From: Prevotella sp. | Lineage (GTDB): Bacteria > Bacteroidota > Bacteroidia > Bacteroidales > Bacteroidaceae | Length of the DNA stretch: 64,000 bases | Direction of reading: 5' to 3' | Assembly (NCBI GenBank): GCA_017618275.1 | Contig: JAFZUS010000128.1 | Location: 27,148-91,147 of the forward strand | Part shown: in pieces, positions 50,448 through 59,804 of the stretch | Numbering within the stretch: the stretch's first letter is position 1 | Layout of the letters: every line of letters starts with the position of its first letter | Notes under the pieces: generated by a model | What the model was told of the DNA's origin: nothing | Database searches by the model: none | The model's input: the letters and a program-made list of their open reading frames with translations, nothing else | Position numbers and translations under genes: made by a program

Positions 50448-51021
50448 GAGGGGGAAGTTGATTATTATAAGTGCGCCAAGCGGAACGGGAAAGAGTACGA
50501 TTATCTCGTGGCTGATGCGAGAGCATCCGGAACTGAACCTGGCATTCTCGATATCCTGTACATCGAGGGCACCAAGAGGAACGGAACAGAATGGCGTGGA
50601 GTATTTCTTCCTGACACCCGAGGAGTTCCGTCAGCGGATAGACAACGATGAGTTCCTGGAGTATGAGGAGGTCTATGAGGGTCGTTTCTATGGCACGTTG
50701 AAGGCTCAGGTGGAACGACAGTTGGAGGCAGGTCAGAATGTGGTGTTCGATGTCGATGTGAAGGGAGGCGTGAATATCAAGAAGTATTACGGTGATGAGG
50801 CTCTGAGTATTTTCATCAAACCACCGTCGATAGCAGAGTTGCGCCGTCGTCTGGAGGGTCGTGGTACGGACGCCCCAGAGGTCATTGACCAACGTATCGC
50901 CAGAGCAGAGTTTGAACTGACCTTCATTGATAAGTTCGATACCATCGTGGTGAACGACGACCTCACTCAGGCAGAGGAAGATGCCCTGTCTATCATTGAG
51001 GAATTTCTCTCAGAAGGGTAA
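50446..51021 (+). CDS. gmk: Guanylate kinase
   Basis: A 191-residue kinase converting GMP to GDP with ATP. The P-loop SAPSGTGKST lies at residues 8-17, followed by SCTSRAPRGTEQNGVEYFF (GMP binding) and NVVFDVDVKGGVNIKK. The start codon is set by the octamer tract after yicC, and the stop is followed by the AATTCCT tract leading into nadD. Confidence 0.97.
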   Translation: MRGKLIIISAPSGTGKSTIISWLMREHPELNLAFSISCTSRAPRGTEQNGVEYFFLTPEEFRQRIDNDEFLEYEEVYEGRFYGTLKAQVERQLEAGQNVVFDVDVKGGVNIKKYYGDEALSIFIKPPSIAELRRRLEGRGTDAPEVIDQRIARAEFELTFIDKFDTIVVNDDLTQAEEDALSIIEEFLSEG

Positions 51022-51025
51022 TCAT

Positions 51026-51057
51026 AATTCCTAATTCCTCATTTCTAATTCCTAATT
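51026..51057. repeat. AATTCCT heptamer tract between gmk and nadD
   Basis: AATTCCT, AATTCCT, a degenerate seven-base unit and AATTCCT fill the whole gap from the gmk stop codon to the nadD ATG. Confidence 0.8.
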
Positions 51058-51591
51058 ATGCTCAGGACAGGGATCTTCGGAGGCTCATTTAATCCCATCC
51101 ACAACGGACATATCTCGTTGGCACAACAACTTCGCAAGAAGGCTGGGCTCGACGAGGTGTGGTTGATGGTTTCTCCCCAGAATCCCCTGAAGCAGGCGGC
51201 AGACCTGCTCGACGACAACCTCCGTATGGAGATGGTCCGTCTGGCTCTCGAAGGGGTGGAGGGTATCGTCGCCTGCGACTATGAGATGCATCTGCCCAAA
51301 CCCTCTTATACCTGGAACACCCTTCAGGCTTTGTCGAAGGACTATCCTGACAGAGAGTTCGTGCTCCTGATGGGTGGTGACAACTGGGAACATTTCGACA
51401 GGTGGTATCACTATAAGGACATCCAGCGCTGTTATGAAGTCGCTGTTTACACCAGAACCCCAGGAGACCCTGGTTTCATCGACATCAGCAGTACAGATAT
51501 CCGTCAGCGCATCAAGGCTGGCAAGGGTATTCGTCGACTGGTTCCGAAGGCTGTGGCAGATTTCATCAAGGATCATCATCTCTATGTTTAG
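51058..51591 (+). CDS. nadD: Nicotinate-nucleotide adenylyltransferase
   Basis: A 177-residue enzyme making nicotinic acid adenine dinucleotide from NaMN and ATP in NAD synthesis. Motifs: GIFGGSFNPIHNGHI and the C-terminal ISSTDIRQRIKAGKGIRRLVP. Shorter than the usual 190-200 residues, but both nucleotide-binding motifs are present. It overlaps the following sulfatase gene by 8 nt. Confidence 0.96.
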   Translation: MLRTGIFGGSFNPIHNGHISLAQQLRKKAGLDEVWLMVSPQNPLKQAADLLDDNLRMEMVRLALEGVEGIVACDYEMHLPKPSYTWNTLQALSKDYPDREFVLLMGGDNWEHFDRWYHYKDIQRCYEVAVYTRTPGDPGFIDISSTDIRQRIKAGKGIRRLVPKAVADFIKDHHLYV

Positions 51592-53431
51592 GGGACTCAG
51601 ACATATAAATCCGTTGAAGTGGTTAGGTTGGCTGTTCAGTCCCATCCGAAAGAACGGCGCTTTCTTCGTGTTTATGTTTGTGCTGGGATGGATCTGTACC
51701 CAACTCGAGATCATGCCCTATTATCTCAGGAATAGGGGTGCAGAGCCATACGAACTGTCTGCCCCGGAACTGTTCCTCGATATCTACATCGTCTGTGTTC
51801 TCCTGATGCTGGTTCCCAAGAAGATTCGTATCTGGGTCAAGGCCCTGCTCTATGTCTTCTTCTATGGCGTGGCTCTGGTGGATATGTTCTGCTACGAACG
51901 CTTCGAGTCGACCCTCACACCAACGATGCTGATGCTGGCAATGGAGACGACAGGTCAGGAGGCCAAAGAGTTCCTTTCAGGTTATCTCAATTGGGATATT
52001 GTGAAGTCGGGTGTGGGCTGGATCCTGTTGCTGATAGTGGGACATATCTTGTGGACGCTGCTCCGTACGTTGTCTAAGAAGATGCGCCAACGTATCATCC
52101 TGCCGAAGGTCAATGACGTCTTTGTGACAGGTCTTCAGGCAGTTTTGGGCTGTGTGGTAGCGTGGCTGCTCTACAGTAGCATCAGTCAGACGTGGGACAA
52201 TAAGGTGGCAATACACAGGCTCTTCTCTTACGATACCATCGGAGAGGTGGAGCATGAGATGACCAAAAAGGATCAGGCCAAACTCTATATCCCTGTCTAT
52301 CGCCTCGCCTTTGGTATCTACGCCAACAGCCTTGCTGACACGCAGATAGAACAGTTGAAGGTGGCGAGTGATAAGATTCAGGTGGACAGTTGCAGTTATC
52401 GTGTGCCGAATATCGTGCTGGTGATAGGCGAGAGTTATAACAAGCATCACTCGCAACTCTATGGTTATCAGAAGCCTACGACTCCCCGTCAGGTGGCTCT
52501 TGAGGCGGAAGGCAGTCTGGTGAAGTTTACGGATGTGGTGTCTACATGGAACCTGACGAGTTTTGTGTTCAAGCACCTATTCTCGCTCTATGCCGTTGGC
52601 GACTCCGGTGAGTGGTGCGACCAACCGCTCTTCCCAGAGGTGTTTCGCAAGGCAGGCTATCATGTAACGTTTATCACCAATCAGTTTGAGCCCAAGGCCA
52701 AGGAGGCTGTATATGACTTCAGTGGCGGCTTTTTCCTGAACGACCCTGAGTTGAGCAAACGACAGTTTGATTCACGAAACACTAAAACCCACCGTTTTGA
52801 CGACGGGGTGCTGAAAGAGTATGAGAAGGTGAGAAAGTCAGAAGGTGAGAAGGTGAGAAATAATCTCGTCATTCTGCACCTGATGGGTTCGCATGTCGAC
52901 TATCGGGCCCGTTATCCGCAAAAAACACAGACCGTCTTTACGCCACAGATGTATGAACGCCCGGAACTCAATGACAAACAGAAACAAATCTTGGCGCACT
53001 ACGACAACTCGCTGCTGTATAACGATTCTATCTTAGCGGCTGTCACACAGAGGTTTGCGGATCAGGATGCGCTTGTCATCTATGTGCCGGATCATGGTGA
53101 GGAGATCTTCGACGGTTCTCCGTATATGTACGGACGGATGCATGGGGCGAATATCGACTACCGTCTGGCTCGTAATGAGATGGAGATTCCTTTCTGGATA
53201 TGGGGCTCGCCGATATACAGGGAGAACCATCCCTATGGTTGGCTGGCGATTCAGAACGCCAAAAACCGTCCGTTGATGATTGACGCCTTACCCCATCTGC
53301 TGCTCTATCTCGGTGGTATCTCCACACCGCTCTATCGCGAGGAACTGAACATCATTGCTCCGAACTATGATATGAAGCGCCCCAGAATACTGAAGGGCGT
53401 TACGGACTATAATCAACTGAAACGCCCATGA
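51584..53431 (+). CDS. Phosphoethanolamine transferase / sulfatase family protein (EptA-like)
   Basis: A 615-residue inner-membrane enzyme. About five membrane helices occupy the first 210 residues, followed by a periplasmic sulfatase-fold domain. Motifs: VLVIGESYNKHHSQLYGY (nucleophile region), TFITNQFEPK, VILHLMGSHVDYRARYP-like and IYVPDHGEEIFDG (metal site). It probably transfers phosphoethanolamine to lipid A or another surface glycan. Residues 413-426 (YEKVRKSEGEKVRNN) are encoded by five GTGAGAAG octamers. ATG 51584 was chosen at the nadD overlap. Confidence 0.9.
   Translation: MFRGLRHINPLKWLGWLFSPIRKNGAFFVFMFVLGWICTQLEIMPYYLRNRGAEPYELSAPELFLDIYIVCVLLMLVPKKIRIWVKALLYVFFYGVALVDMFCYERFESTLTPTMLMLAMETTGQEAKEFLSGYLNWDIVKSGVGWILLLIVGHILWTLLRTLSKKMRQRIILPKVNDVFVTGLQAVLGCVVAWLLYSSISQTWDNKVAIHRLFSYDTIGEVEHEMTKKDQAKLYIPVYRLAFGIYANSLADTQIEQLKVASDKIQVDSCSYRVPNIVLVIGESYNKHHSQLYGYQKPTTPRQVALEAEGSLVKFTDVVSTWNLTSFVFKHLFSLYAVGDSGEWCDQPLFPEVFRKAGYHVTFITNQFEPKAKEAVYDFSGGFFLNDPELSKRQFDSRNTKTHRFDDGVLKEYEKVRKSEGEKVRNNLVILHLMGSHVDYRARYPQKTQTVFTPQMYERPELNDKQKQILAHYDNSLLYNDSILAAVTQRFADQDALVIYVPDHGEEIFDGSPYMYGRMHGANIDYRLARNEMEIPFWIWGSPIYRENHPYGWLAIQNAKNRPLMIDALPHLLLYLGGISTPLYREELNIIAPNYDMKRPRILKGVTDYNQLKRP
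52821..52860. repeat. GTGAGAAG octamer tract inside the EptA-like gene
   Basis: Five units at 52821, 52829, 52837, 52845 and 52853 (ATGAGAAG, GTGAGAAA, GTCAGAAG, GTGAGAAG, GTGAGAAA), read in frame as a basic, charged loop. Confidence 0.8.
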
Positions 53432-54513
53432 AAGAGTTACTGACACGGAAGGAATGTACAGCCATGAGGGGAATAGCCATTTTGGCTATCATGCTGCACA
53501 ACTATTGCCATTTCATCGGTAAGATTGTGAAGGAGAATGAATACCAGTACCTCTCCTTCAACAACGACCGTCTGTGGCAGGTGCTGACGCATCCCGATGC
53601 GCTGTTGCCTGTGCATCTGCTGTCGTATTTCGGACATTACGGTGTGCCTGTATTTCTTTTCCTCAGTGGGTTCGGACTGGTGAAGAAGTACGAGGAAACC
53701 TCACAAGACTCCTGTCCCCCTGTGAGGTTTGTGCGATACAGTTATCTGAAACTGTTGCGCTTGCTGATAGTAGGTTTTGTGCTGTTCGTCTGTGTCGATA
53801 TGGTGACACCTGGACGATTCCCCTTCCATTGGGACAATGTACTGGCACAACTGCTTATGTATATCAATGTACTGCCTGAGCCTGACAAGATCATCTGGCC
53901 AGGTATCTACTGGTTCTTCGGACTGATGATACAGTTCTATATTGTCTATCGCCTCTTGCTCTATCGTCGCAGCACTTGGTTTGTTGTAGCGCTGATAGTC
54001 ATCTGCTGGTTGCTGCAGATGTTCTGCGAACCAGACGGCGAGACGCTCAACCGCCTACGCTATAACTGCATCGGAGGAATGCTGCCCTTCGGATTGGGAA
54101 TAATCGTGGCAAGAATTATTCCCACCTTGGGGAAATATTTTTCCCACACTGGGGAAAAAGTTTTCCCACGTCTGGGAAAATTAATATGGTTATTTCTTGC
54201 TATCCTCTCCTGCGTTCTGGTCTTTGCGATGTGCTTTAATTTCCAGACGTGGCTGTGGATTCCTGTGGTGATTATCATTGTATGTATGGCGATGGTGAAA
54301 CTGATGCCAGAGTGCGTGCAGAAGGTATTCGTCTGGTTTGGCAGCCTCTCTGCTGCGATGTTCGTGGCCCATCCGATAGCCCGGAAACTCTTCATCACCG
54401 TTGCCTGGAAACAGGACATCTACGACGGACTGATGCTCTATGTCATTGTAGCGATTGCCCTTTCGTGGGCCGTCAAACAGATTGTTGACCGAATCCCCAA
54501 GCCGACATTATGA
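53428..54513 (+). CDS. Acyltransferase 3 family membrane protein
   Basis: A 361-residue protein with about ten membrane helices. The opening ECTAMRGIAILAIMLHNYCHF carries the Arg and His typical of acyltransferase 3 enzymes that O-acetylate surface sugars. Residues 229-251 are encoded by three 22-bp repeat units (IIPTLGKYFSHTGEKVFPRLGK). It overlaps both neighbours by 4 nt (ATGA), so the envelope genes here are tightly coupled. Confidence 0.88.
   Translation: MKELLTRKECTAMRGIAILAIMLHNYCHFIGKIVKENEYQYLSFNNDRLWQVLTHPDALLPVHLLSYFGHYGVPVFLFLSGFGLVKKYEETSQDSCPPVRFVRYSYLKLLRLLIVGFVLFVCVDMVTPGRFPFHWDNVLAQLLMYINVLPEPDKIIWPGIYWFFGLMIQFYIVYRLLLYRRSTWFVVALIVICWLLQMFCEPDGETLNRLRYNCIGGMLPFGLGIIVARIIPTLGKYFSHTGEKVFPRLGKLIWLFLAILSCVLVFAMCFNFQTWLWIPVVIIIVCMAMVKLMPECVQKVFVWFGSLSAAMFVAHPIARKLFITVAWKQDIYDGLMLYVIVAIALSWAVKQIVDRIPKPTL
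54114..54179. repeat. Three 22-bp palindromic units inside the acyltransferase gene
   Basis: Units at 54114, 54136 and 54158 all contain TTCCCAC and end in (G)GGGAAA, with palindromic halves. Three units make 66 bp, so the reading frame is kept. Confidence 0.85.
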
Positions 54514-55097
54514 AAAGGATTGTTGTTTCAGATTTCGACGGGACACTCACCACGAAGGATACCCTGATTGAGTTCATCCGATATGCCTGTGGCACGAAGG
54601 CTTTCCTTTGGGGCTTTCTCCTTCATGCACCCTTGCTGGTGCTGATGAAGTTGGGGATCTATCCTAACTGGAAAGCCAAACAACGGGTCTTCTCCCATTT
54701 CTTCGGGGGGATGTCGTTAGAAACCTTTGATGGCTTATGTCAGGATTTTGCCCGTGACAGTCGTCATCTGCTGAGGCAACAGGGTGTTCAGGCTTTGCAA
54801 CAGGCTCAGGCAGATGGAGCAGAAGTGCTTATCGTCAGTGCCTCGATTGATAACTGGGTACAGCCCTTCTTTCCTGAGATGAAGGTGGTGGGTACGCAGA
54901 TTGAGGTGAAGGACGGACGATTGACGGGCCGTTTCCTGACCAAGAACTGTTATGGACAGGAGAAGGTGAATCGTATCCTTGCGCTTTATCCCAACCGTCA
55001 GGACTATCATCTCACGGCATACGGCGACAGTCGGGGTGACAAGGAACTATTGGCTTTTGCCGATGAGTCGTATTATAAACCATTCCGACAGTCATGA
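54510..55097 (+). CDS. HAD-IB family phosphatase
   Basis: A 195-residue HAD hydrolase: motif I VVSDFDGTLT, motif II IVSASI in EVLIVSASIDNW, and motif IV YGDSRGDKELL. It resembles SerB-like and phosphatidylglycerophosphatase-type HAD-IB enzymes; the substrate is unclear. 4-nt overlaps with genes on both sides suggest a part in envelope lipid or sugar metabolism. Confidence 0.9.
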   Translation: MKRIVVSDFDGTLTTKDTLIEFIRYACGTKAFLWGFLLHAPLLVLMKLGIYPNWKAKQRVFSHFFGGMSLETFDGLCQDFARDSRHLLRQQGVQALQQAQADGAEVLIVSASIDNWVQPFFPEMKVVGTQIEVKDGRLTGRFLTKNCYGQEKVNRILALYPNRQDYHLTAYGDSRGDKELLAFADESYYKPFRQS

Positions 55098-56494
55098 CCC
55101 CGTTCAAGTTATTCAAGGTGAAACCAGAGGAACGTATCCAGGCTGTTGTGGTGCTGGGTGTGATTGTTGTCCTCAATGCCCTGTTCATCTATCGGATGCA
55201 CGACCTGTTCATGCAACCAGGTTTCGGACCTTACTGGAAAGCCTTCGAACGGGAACTGCATCTCTCAGGTTATGATCCGCTGACCTACTTGGCAGTGACG
55301 GATTGGGATGTGCTTTATCAGGTCTATCGCCACCCGTTGCTGTCGTTTTTGATTTGGCCCTTCTGGTTGTTGAACCAAGGGTTGACGGCTCTCTTTGGCG
55401 TCAACTGCGTACAGTATATCGTGGCTCTGCCGTTGATGGCGTGCTCCTTTTATTCCTATATCTTCCTCTACCGTATCCATCGTGAGGTAATCGAGTTGGA
55501 GAGATGGGATGCTACCTTGCTCACAGCCTATTGTTTCTCTTTCGCCTATATTCTGTTGTCTGTCATTGTGCCAGACCACTTTACCATCTCCATGTTCCTG
55601 TTGCTGATTACCCTCTATATCTCTGGGGTGTGTATCAAGAAGGGTAGGGAGTTCCGTTGGTGGCAGTCAGCGATATTTTTCTATATTACAGCAGGTGTCA
55701 CCCTGAGCAATGGCATCAAGGTGTTTCTTTCAGGTTTCTTTGTGAATCTCAGGGATTTCTTCCGTCCCAAGTACCTATTGTTGGCTGTCATCCTGCCAGC
55801 AGGACTATTGTGGGGCACAGCCACTTGGGAATATCAGCAGTATGTGTTGCCCAAGGAGAAAGCCCGTGCTGAGTTGAAGGTGAAGAAAGCCGAAGAACTG
55901 AAGGCCCGTGTGGCGCAGATGACAGACAAGGAGAAGGAGCAGTTTGAAAAACGGAAGGCGAAACGTCAGGAAGTGCTGCGCCGTCAGGCTGCTAAGACGG
56001 GTAAGCCGATGGAGGATCACGGTTTCCTGAAGTGGACGGACATCTCGACCTCTCGTTGGCAGACAGCGTATGAGAATCTCTTTGGCGAGTCGGTACAGTT
56101 TCATCAGGCACATTTCTTAGAAGACACGCTGGTGCATCGGCCTGTGTTCGTGACCTACGACTGGGTGTGGAGTTATGTGGTGGAGGCGTTAGTGGTGTTG
56201 CTTTTCATTATCGGCATCTGGTGTGGACGGAGAAGCCGTTTCCTATGGCTCTGTCTCTCTTGTTTTGGCTTCGACATGTTCATCCATCTGGTTTTGGGCT
56301 TTGGCATCAACGAAGTGTTTATCATGGCGCCTCACTTTATGTTTGTGCTTCCCATCGCCTCAGCCTTCCTGTTGAAGAATCATGGGGACGTGATTCTTCG
56401 CCTTACTATTCTGCTATTGACACTATACCTATTGATATATAACGGCTATCTCCTGACTTCCTTCCTCCTGACCCCCATCCACGCTATCATTTAG
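55094..56494 (+). CDS. Polytopic membrane protein, probably envelope-related
   Basis: A 466-residue protein with about ten membrane helices and a charged, coiled-coil-like loop near residues 255-300 (ARAELKVKKAEELKARVAQM). It may belong to the DUF6080 group, but I am not certain. A FHQAHFLEDTLVHRP segment in the second half may be periplasmic. It ends the envelope operon and overlaps the convergent glycosyltransferase gene by 4 nt. Confidence 0.7.
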   Translation: MTPFKLFKVKPEERIQAVVVLGVIVVLNALFIYRMHDLFMQPGFGPYWKAFERELHLSGYDPLTYLAVTDWDVLYQVYRHPLLSFLIWPFWLLNQGLTALFGVNCVQYIVALPLMACSFYSYIFLYRIHREVIELERWDATLLTAYCFSFAYILLSVIVPDHFTISMFLLLITLYISGVCIKKGREFRWWQSAIFFYITAGVTLSNGIKVFLSGFFVNLRDFFRPKYLLLAVILPAGLLWGTATWEYQQYVLPKEKARAELKVKKAEELKARVAQMTDKEKEQFEKRKAKRQEVLRRQAAKTGKPMEDHGFLKWTDISTSRWQTAYENLFGESVQFHQAHFLEDTLVHRPVFVTYDWVWSYVVEALVVLLFIIGIWCGRRSRFLWLCLSCFGFDMFIHLVLGFGINEVFIMAPHFMFVLPIASAFLLKNHGDVILRLTILLLTLYLLIYNGYLLTSFLLTPIHAII

Positions 56495-57516
56495 ACGTGC
56501 CTGTCTGTGCCCAACCACTTTCGGATGCGTCGTGAGAGCGATTTCCCGATATGTGAGAAATTGCCATAGCGTAGGTTCAGCCAGAGTTCTTCAAGGGAGT
56601 TCTGGACTTTGATCCAAGGGTGGTTCCAGGCATTGGCTTTATAGAGACGTTCCAGATAATCCTTATTTTCCGTCATCTCCTCTGGATGTTTTAGGGGGAA
56701 CGATAGTTCATGGCGTTGCATAGTGAACATCTTGCGGATACGGTGAGGGGTGGTCTTCAGTTCTGCAGAGAAATGGGTGGAGTCAGCCATTAGTCCGATG
56801 TTACTCACCTGATTCTGTGCAGGCATGATGGCGAGACAGTCGTGCAACAGCATATCAGCCCAGTAGATGGTCTCGAAGTATTCCTTGCCACTCTGACTGT
56901 GGTCACGGAACATCTGCATCATATCACCTCGCAGGTGCCGTTCTTGGGCTATGGACTCTAAGCGCTGCAAGGTCTCAGGATTACGCATAAAACTGTAGGT
57001 GGGGTCCCAGCGCTGAGCCACTCTTCGCCATGAGGCCCAGCCCCAGATGCTGAAGGCAGAGGTAAAGAAATAACTATCGCTGCAATCTGGGCTCACCTCG
57101 TCGATATTGAAACCTGCAATCATGTTGATTCTCTCGTCGTTCTCGTATCTGTCGAGCATCTCCTTGCAGAAAGGGAAGAACGACTGCGCCGGCACCACGT
57201 CATCCTCCAGCACGATCACCTTGTCAGCAATAGAAAAGGCCCACTGGTGGGAGAGGAATCCCGACGGGTCGCAGCCCTGATTCTTTTCTAAGTAGTTACG
57301 ATGAACTTCACATTCCCAGTCGATATGTTCGTCTGCTACAATCTCGCGACAGGCTTCAATACCCGCCATATCCTGCGCTCCCCGAGGACCGTCCTGATAT
57401 AGCAACAGTTTTGAGGGACGGGCCTGACGCACAGCCTCAAACACCTGTTTGAAAGTGTCGCTACGCGTAAAGAACAGCAACAACACGGCAATATCGGTCT
57501 TTGCAGGATACTTCAT
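56491..57516 (-). CDS. Glycosyltransferase (GT2-like, HlpA-type)
   Basis: A 341-residue soluble transferase. N-terminal IAVLLLFFTRSDTFKQVFEAV, then a nucleotide-sugar domain with VIVLEDDVVPAQSFFPF (the EDD acidic motif) and WGWASWRRVAQRWDP. Its target is probably a lipopolysaccharide or capsule sugar. ATG 57516 is preferred because the longer frame would start inside the -7 box TATCTTTG (57535-57542, minus strand). Divergent from licD. Confidence 0.82.
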   Translation of the reverse strand: MKYPAKTDIAVLLLFFTRSDTFKQVFEAVRQARPSKLLLYQDGPRGAQDMAGIEACREIVADEHIDWECEVHRNYLEKNQGCDPSGFLSHQWAFSIADKVIVLEDDVVPAQSFFPFCKEMLDRYENDERINMIAGFNIDEVSPDCSDSYFFTSAFSIWGWASWRRVAQRWDPTYSFMRNPETLQRLESIAQERHLRGDMMQMFRDHSQSGKEYFETIYWADMLLHDCLAIMPAQNQVSNIGLMADSTHFSAELKTTPHRIRKMFTMQRHELSFPLKHPEEMTENKDYLERLYKANAWNHPWIKVQNSLEELWLNLRYGNFSHIGKSLSRRIRKWLGTDRHV

Positions 57517-57534
57517 ATCAAAACTATTCCGCTG

Positions 57535-57542
57535 CAAAGATA
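57535..57542 (-). promoter_or_regulatory. -7 box of the glycosyltransferase gene
   Basis: Minus-strand TATCTTTG, 18 bp before ATG 57516; no clear TTTG at -33. Confidence 0.6.
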
Positions 57543-57584
57543 ATAAAATAACCGCAGATTACATAGATTCTACAGATTATTTTG

Positions 57585-57592
57585 TAATTTTG
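57585..57592 (+). promoter_or_regulatory. -7 box of licD, leaderless type
   Basis: TAATTTTG with only four bases before the ATG at 57597. Confidence 0.65.
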
Positions 57593-57596
57593 CACC

Positions 57597-58421
57597 ATGA
57601 CTCACGAAGAATTGCGAGAAAGGTATAATCCTGAGGGCTCGATGCTGCGTCGCCAGCAGATGAGGATGCTGGAGATTTTGTTGGAGGTGGATAAGATCTG
57701 CAAGAAGCATAATATCTCCTATTGGCTCAGTAGTGGTACGCTGATTGGAGCCATGCGCCACAATGGATTCATCCCCTGGGACGATGATCTCGATATTGAG
57801 ATGATGCGCAGCGACTATCTGCGACTGATGCAGATACTTCCCTCAGAACTGCCTGACTGGCTGGCTTTGCAGAATGACGAGACAGACCCCAACTACTTCT
57901 ATTTCTATGCGAAGGTGCGTGATAAGCGTTCGAGGATGCTGGAACAGAACGGCTATGACCGTCTGTGGAAGGAACAGGGCATCTATATCGACATCTTCCC
58001 TATGGAGCAACATCCTATCTGGCTCCATAAACTGACGGAGAAAAGTGTGGGGCACATGTATAAGATCTGGCGTACGAGCACGGATGATGCCAAAGCCATC
58101 AAGTCGGTACGTCGTATCTTCAACTTCAACAACCGTTATTTCTTCCCATTCCTTCGAAAACTATTCACTTCCGAAGTGATTACCAGTGGTATGGGCATCC
58201 CCTTCCATAATCCCCGTTATGCTGAAGAGATTTTCCCACTGACGACACATGAGTTTGAAGGACACCAACTACCTGTTCCGAAGGATGCCGACGTCCACCT
58301 ACGCCATATCTTCGGCAACTATATGCAGTTGCCTGACTTAGAGAAACTGGCGCCGCATGTAGGAGCCTTAGAGTTTTTTGAGGAAGGTGAGGCACTCCTT
58401 CAGGATGACGGTACCCGCTAA
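57597..58421 (+). CDS. LicD family phosphotransferase
   Basis: A 274-residue LicD protein with CKKHNISYWLSSGTLIGAMRHNGFIPWDDDLDIEMMR, the nucleotidyltransferase-fold core of LicD/FKRP-type enzymes with its Asp cluster. Such enzymes attach phosphocholine or similar phospho-groups to surface glycans. The 3' end overlaps the end of the convergent flippase gene by 54 bp. Its start codon lies four bases after the -7 box. Confidence 0.93.
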   Translation: MTHEELRERYNPEGSMLRRQQMRMLEILLEVDKICKKHNISYWLSSGTLIGAMRHNGFIPWDDDLDIEMMRSDYLRLMQILPSELPDWLALQNDETDPNYFYFYAKVRDKRSRMLEQNGYDRLWKEQGIYIDIFPMEQHPIWLHKLTEKSVGHMYKIWRTSTDDAKAIKSVRRIFNFNNRYFFPFLRKLFTSEVITSGMGIPFHNPRYAEEIFPLTTHEFEGHQLPVPKDADVHLRHIFGNYMQLPDLEKLAPHVGALEFFEEGEALLQDDGTR

Positions 58422-59804
58422 CCGCATGACGGCATAATAGAGAATGGCGGCAATCACCACTCGGCTAATAAGCAAAAGCCAAAGGTTTTCGATGCTTTGT
58501 GTGACGAAGCCTGTCACCACCATAACACCTGCTGCTGCTAAAGCGAAGGGTATGATATCCTTCAGGAAATCCAACAGACGGTAAGCCATTATCCGCTTTA
58601 CGAAGAACTGCCACACAAACACCCATATTATATTTAATAAGGTATAGGCGATGACCATCGTATAGATGCCCTGTCGCCAGAGACCTACCATCAACCCTAT
58701 CTGAAGGACACCCAACACGAGCGTGTTCCACAGGTAGATATCGCTGCGTTTGTGACTGATGATGGCATCCGTGAGCAGCGTAGACAGTGGCATGAAGGCT
58801 CCGCAGAGACATAGATAAGGCAACAGCGAGGCGGCAAAAGCCCACTTCGCCTTGATGGCCAGTACGATAAACTCGTGCGAGACCAGTCCTAAACCGAAGA
58901 GCAACGGGAAAGAGATAAATGCGGTGAAACGCATCATCTTACGGAGTACAGCCAGTTGACGTTCCTTCTCATCATGAAGTCCCACCAGCACCGTCTGGTC
59001 AACCTGTTTCACCATATTACCCACCAACAGATAACCTTTCGAACTCCACTGGTAGGCCTGATTATAATGGCCCGTATTCGTCTCACCGTAGTATCGACCC
59101 AGCAACAGGTTCATGATGTTGGCATTCACCTGTGTGAAGATAGCCGACAGCATAATCCTGAAACTGAAGGGGAAAAGGCGACGGATGGGTTCAAAGTTAA
59201 AGGTGAATGTGGGTCGCCAGGGACTGAAATACCAGAGCAACAGCGTGTTGACGGCGATATAGAGCAGATACTGCGTAGCCAAGGCCCAATAGCCGAAACC
59301 TAACGCTGCCAGTATCACACTGACGATACTCGATGTCAGGGTCGCCGTCATCCCGCATTTCGCAATCTGCTTGATCTGCATCTGTTTGGTGAGATAGGCA
59401 GACTGTGCCATACCGAAACTGGAGAACACGAAGCCGAGGAACACATATCGGCTCAAAGGAATCAGTTTGGGTTGGTGGTAGTAGTTGGCTATCAAAGGCG
59501 CACAGAACCAGAGTACCAGATAGATAAAAGCGCCTGCTAAGATGTTGAACCAGAATACGGCATTGTAGTCTTCATGCTTTGGCTCTTTCAGGTTGATGAG
59601 GCCTGTCTTGAAACCGCTTGACTGCAACTCGTTGGCAATAACGGAAAAGACGGCGAGCATCGCCGTCATTCCGTAGTCTGAAGGGTCGAGCAGACGACCA
59701 AGGATGATGCCAAAGGCCAGTCCGAGCAACTGCTGTACGCCATTGTTCATCCCGCCCCAGAAGAGGCCCTTTGCTGTTTTCTCCTTCAGCGACTCACTCT
59801 TCAC
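58368..59804 (-). CDS. Lipopolysaccharide/O-antigen flippase (Wzx/MviN-like)
   Basis: A 478-residue polytopic protein with about 13 helices, opening KTAKGLFWGGMNNGVQQLLGLAFGIILGRLLDPSDYGM, as in the polysaccharide biosynthesis (MATE-superfamily) flippases. It should move a lipid-linked oligosaccharide across the inner membrane. The GTG start lies in the GTGAGAAG-type octamer tract following metG, so the two genes are joined at 15 bp. Confidence 0.92.
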   Translation of the reverse strand: MKSESLKEKTAKGLFWGGMNNGVQQLLGLAFGIILGRLLDPSDYGMTAMLAVFSVIANELQSSGFKTGLINLKEPKHEDYNAVFWFNILAGAFIYLVLWFCAPLIANYYHQPKLIPLSRYVFLGFVFSSFGMAQSAYLTKQMQIKQIAKCGMTATLTSSIVSVILAALGFGYWALATQYLLYIAVNTLLLWYFSPWRPTFTFNFEPIRRLFPFSFRIMLSAIFTQVNANIMNLLLGRYYGETNTGHYNQAYQWSSKGYLLVGNMVKQVDQTVLVGLHDEKERQLAVLRKMMRFTAFISFPLLFGLGLVSHEFIVLAIKAKWAFAASLLPYLCLCGAFMPLSTLLTDAIISHKRSDIYLWNTLVLGVLQIGLMVGLWRQGIYTMVIAYTLLNIIWVFVWQFFVKRIMAYRLLDFLKDIIPFALAAAGVMVVTGFVTQSIENLWLLLISRVVIAAILYYAVMRLAGTVILKECLTFLKKL

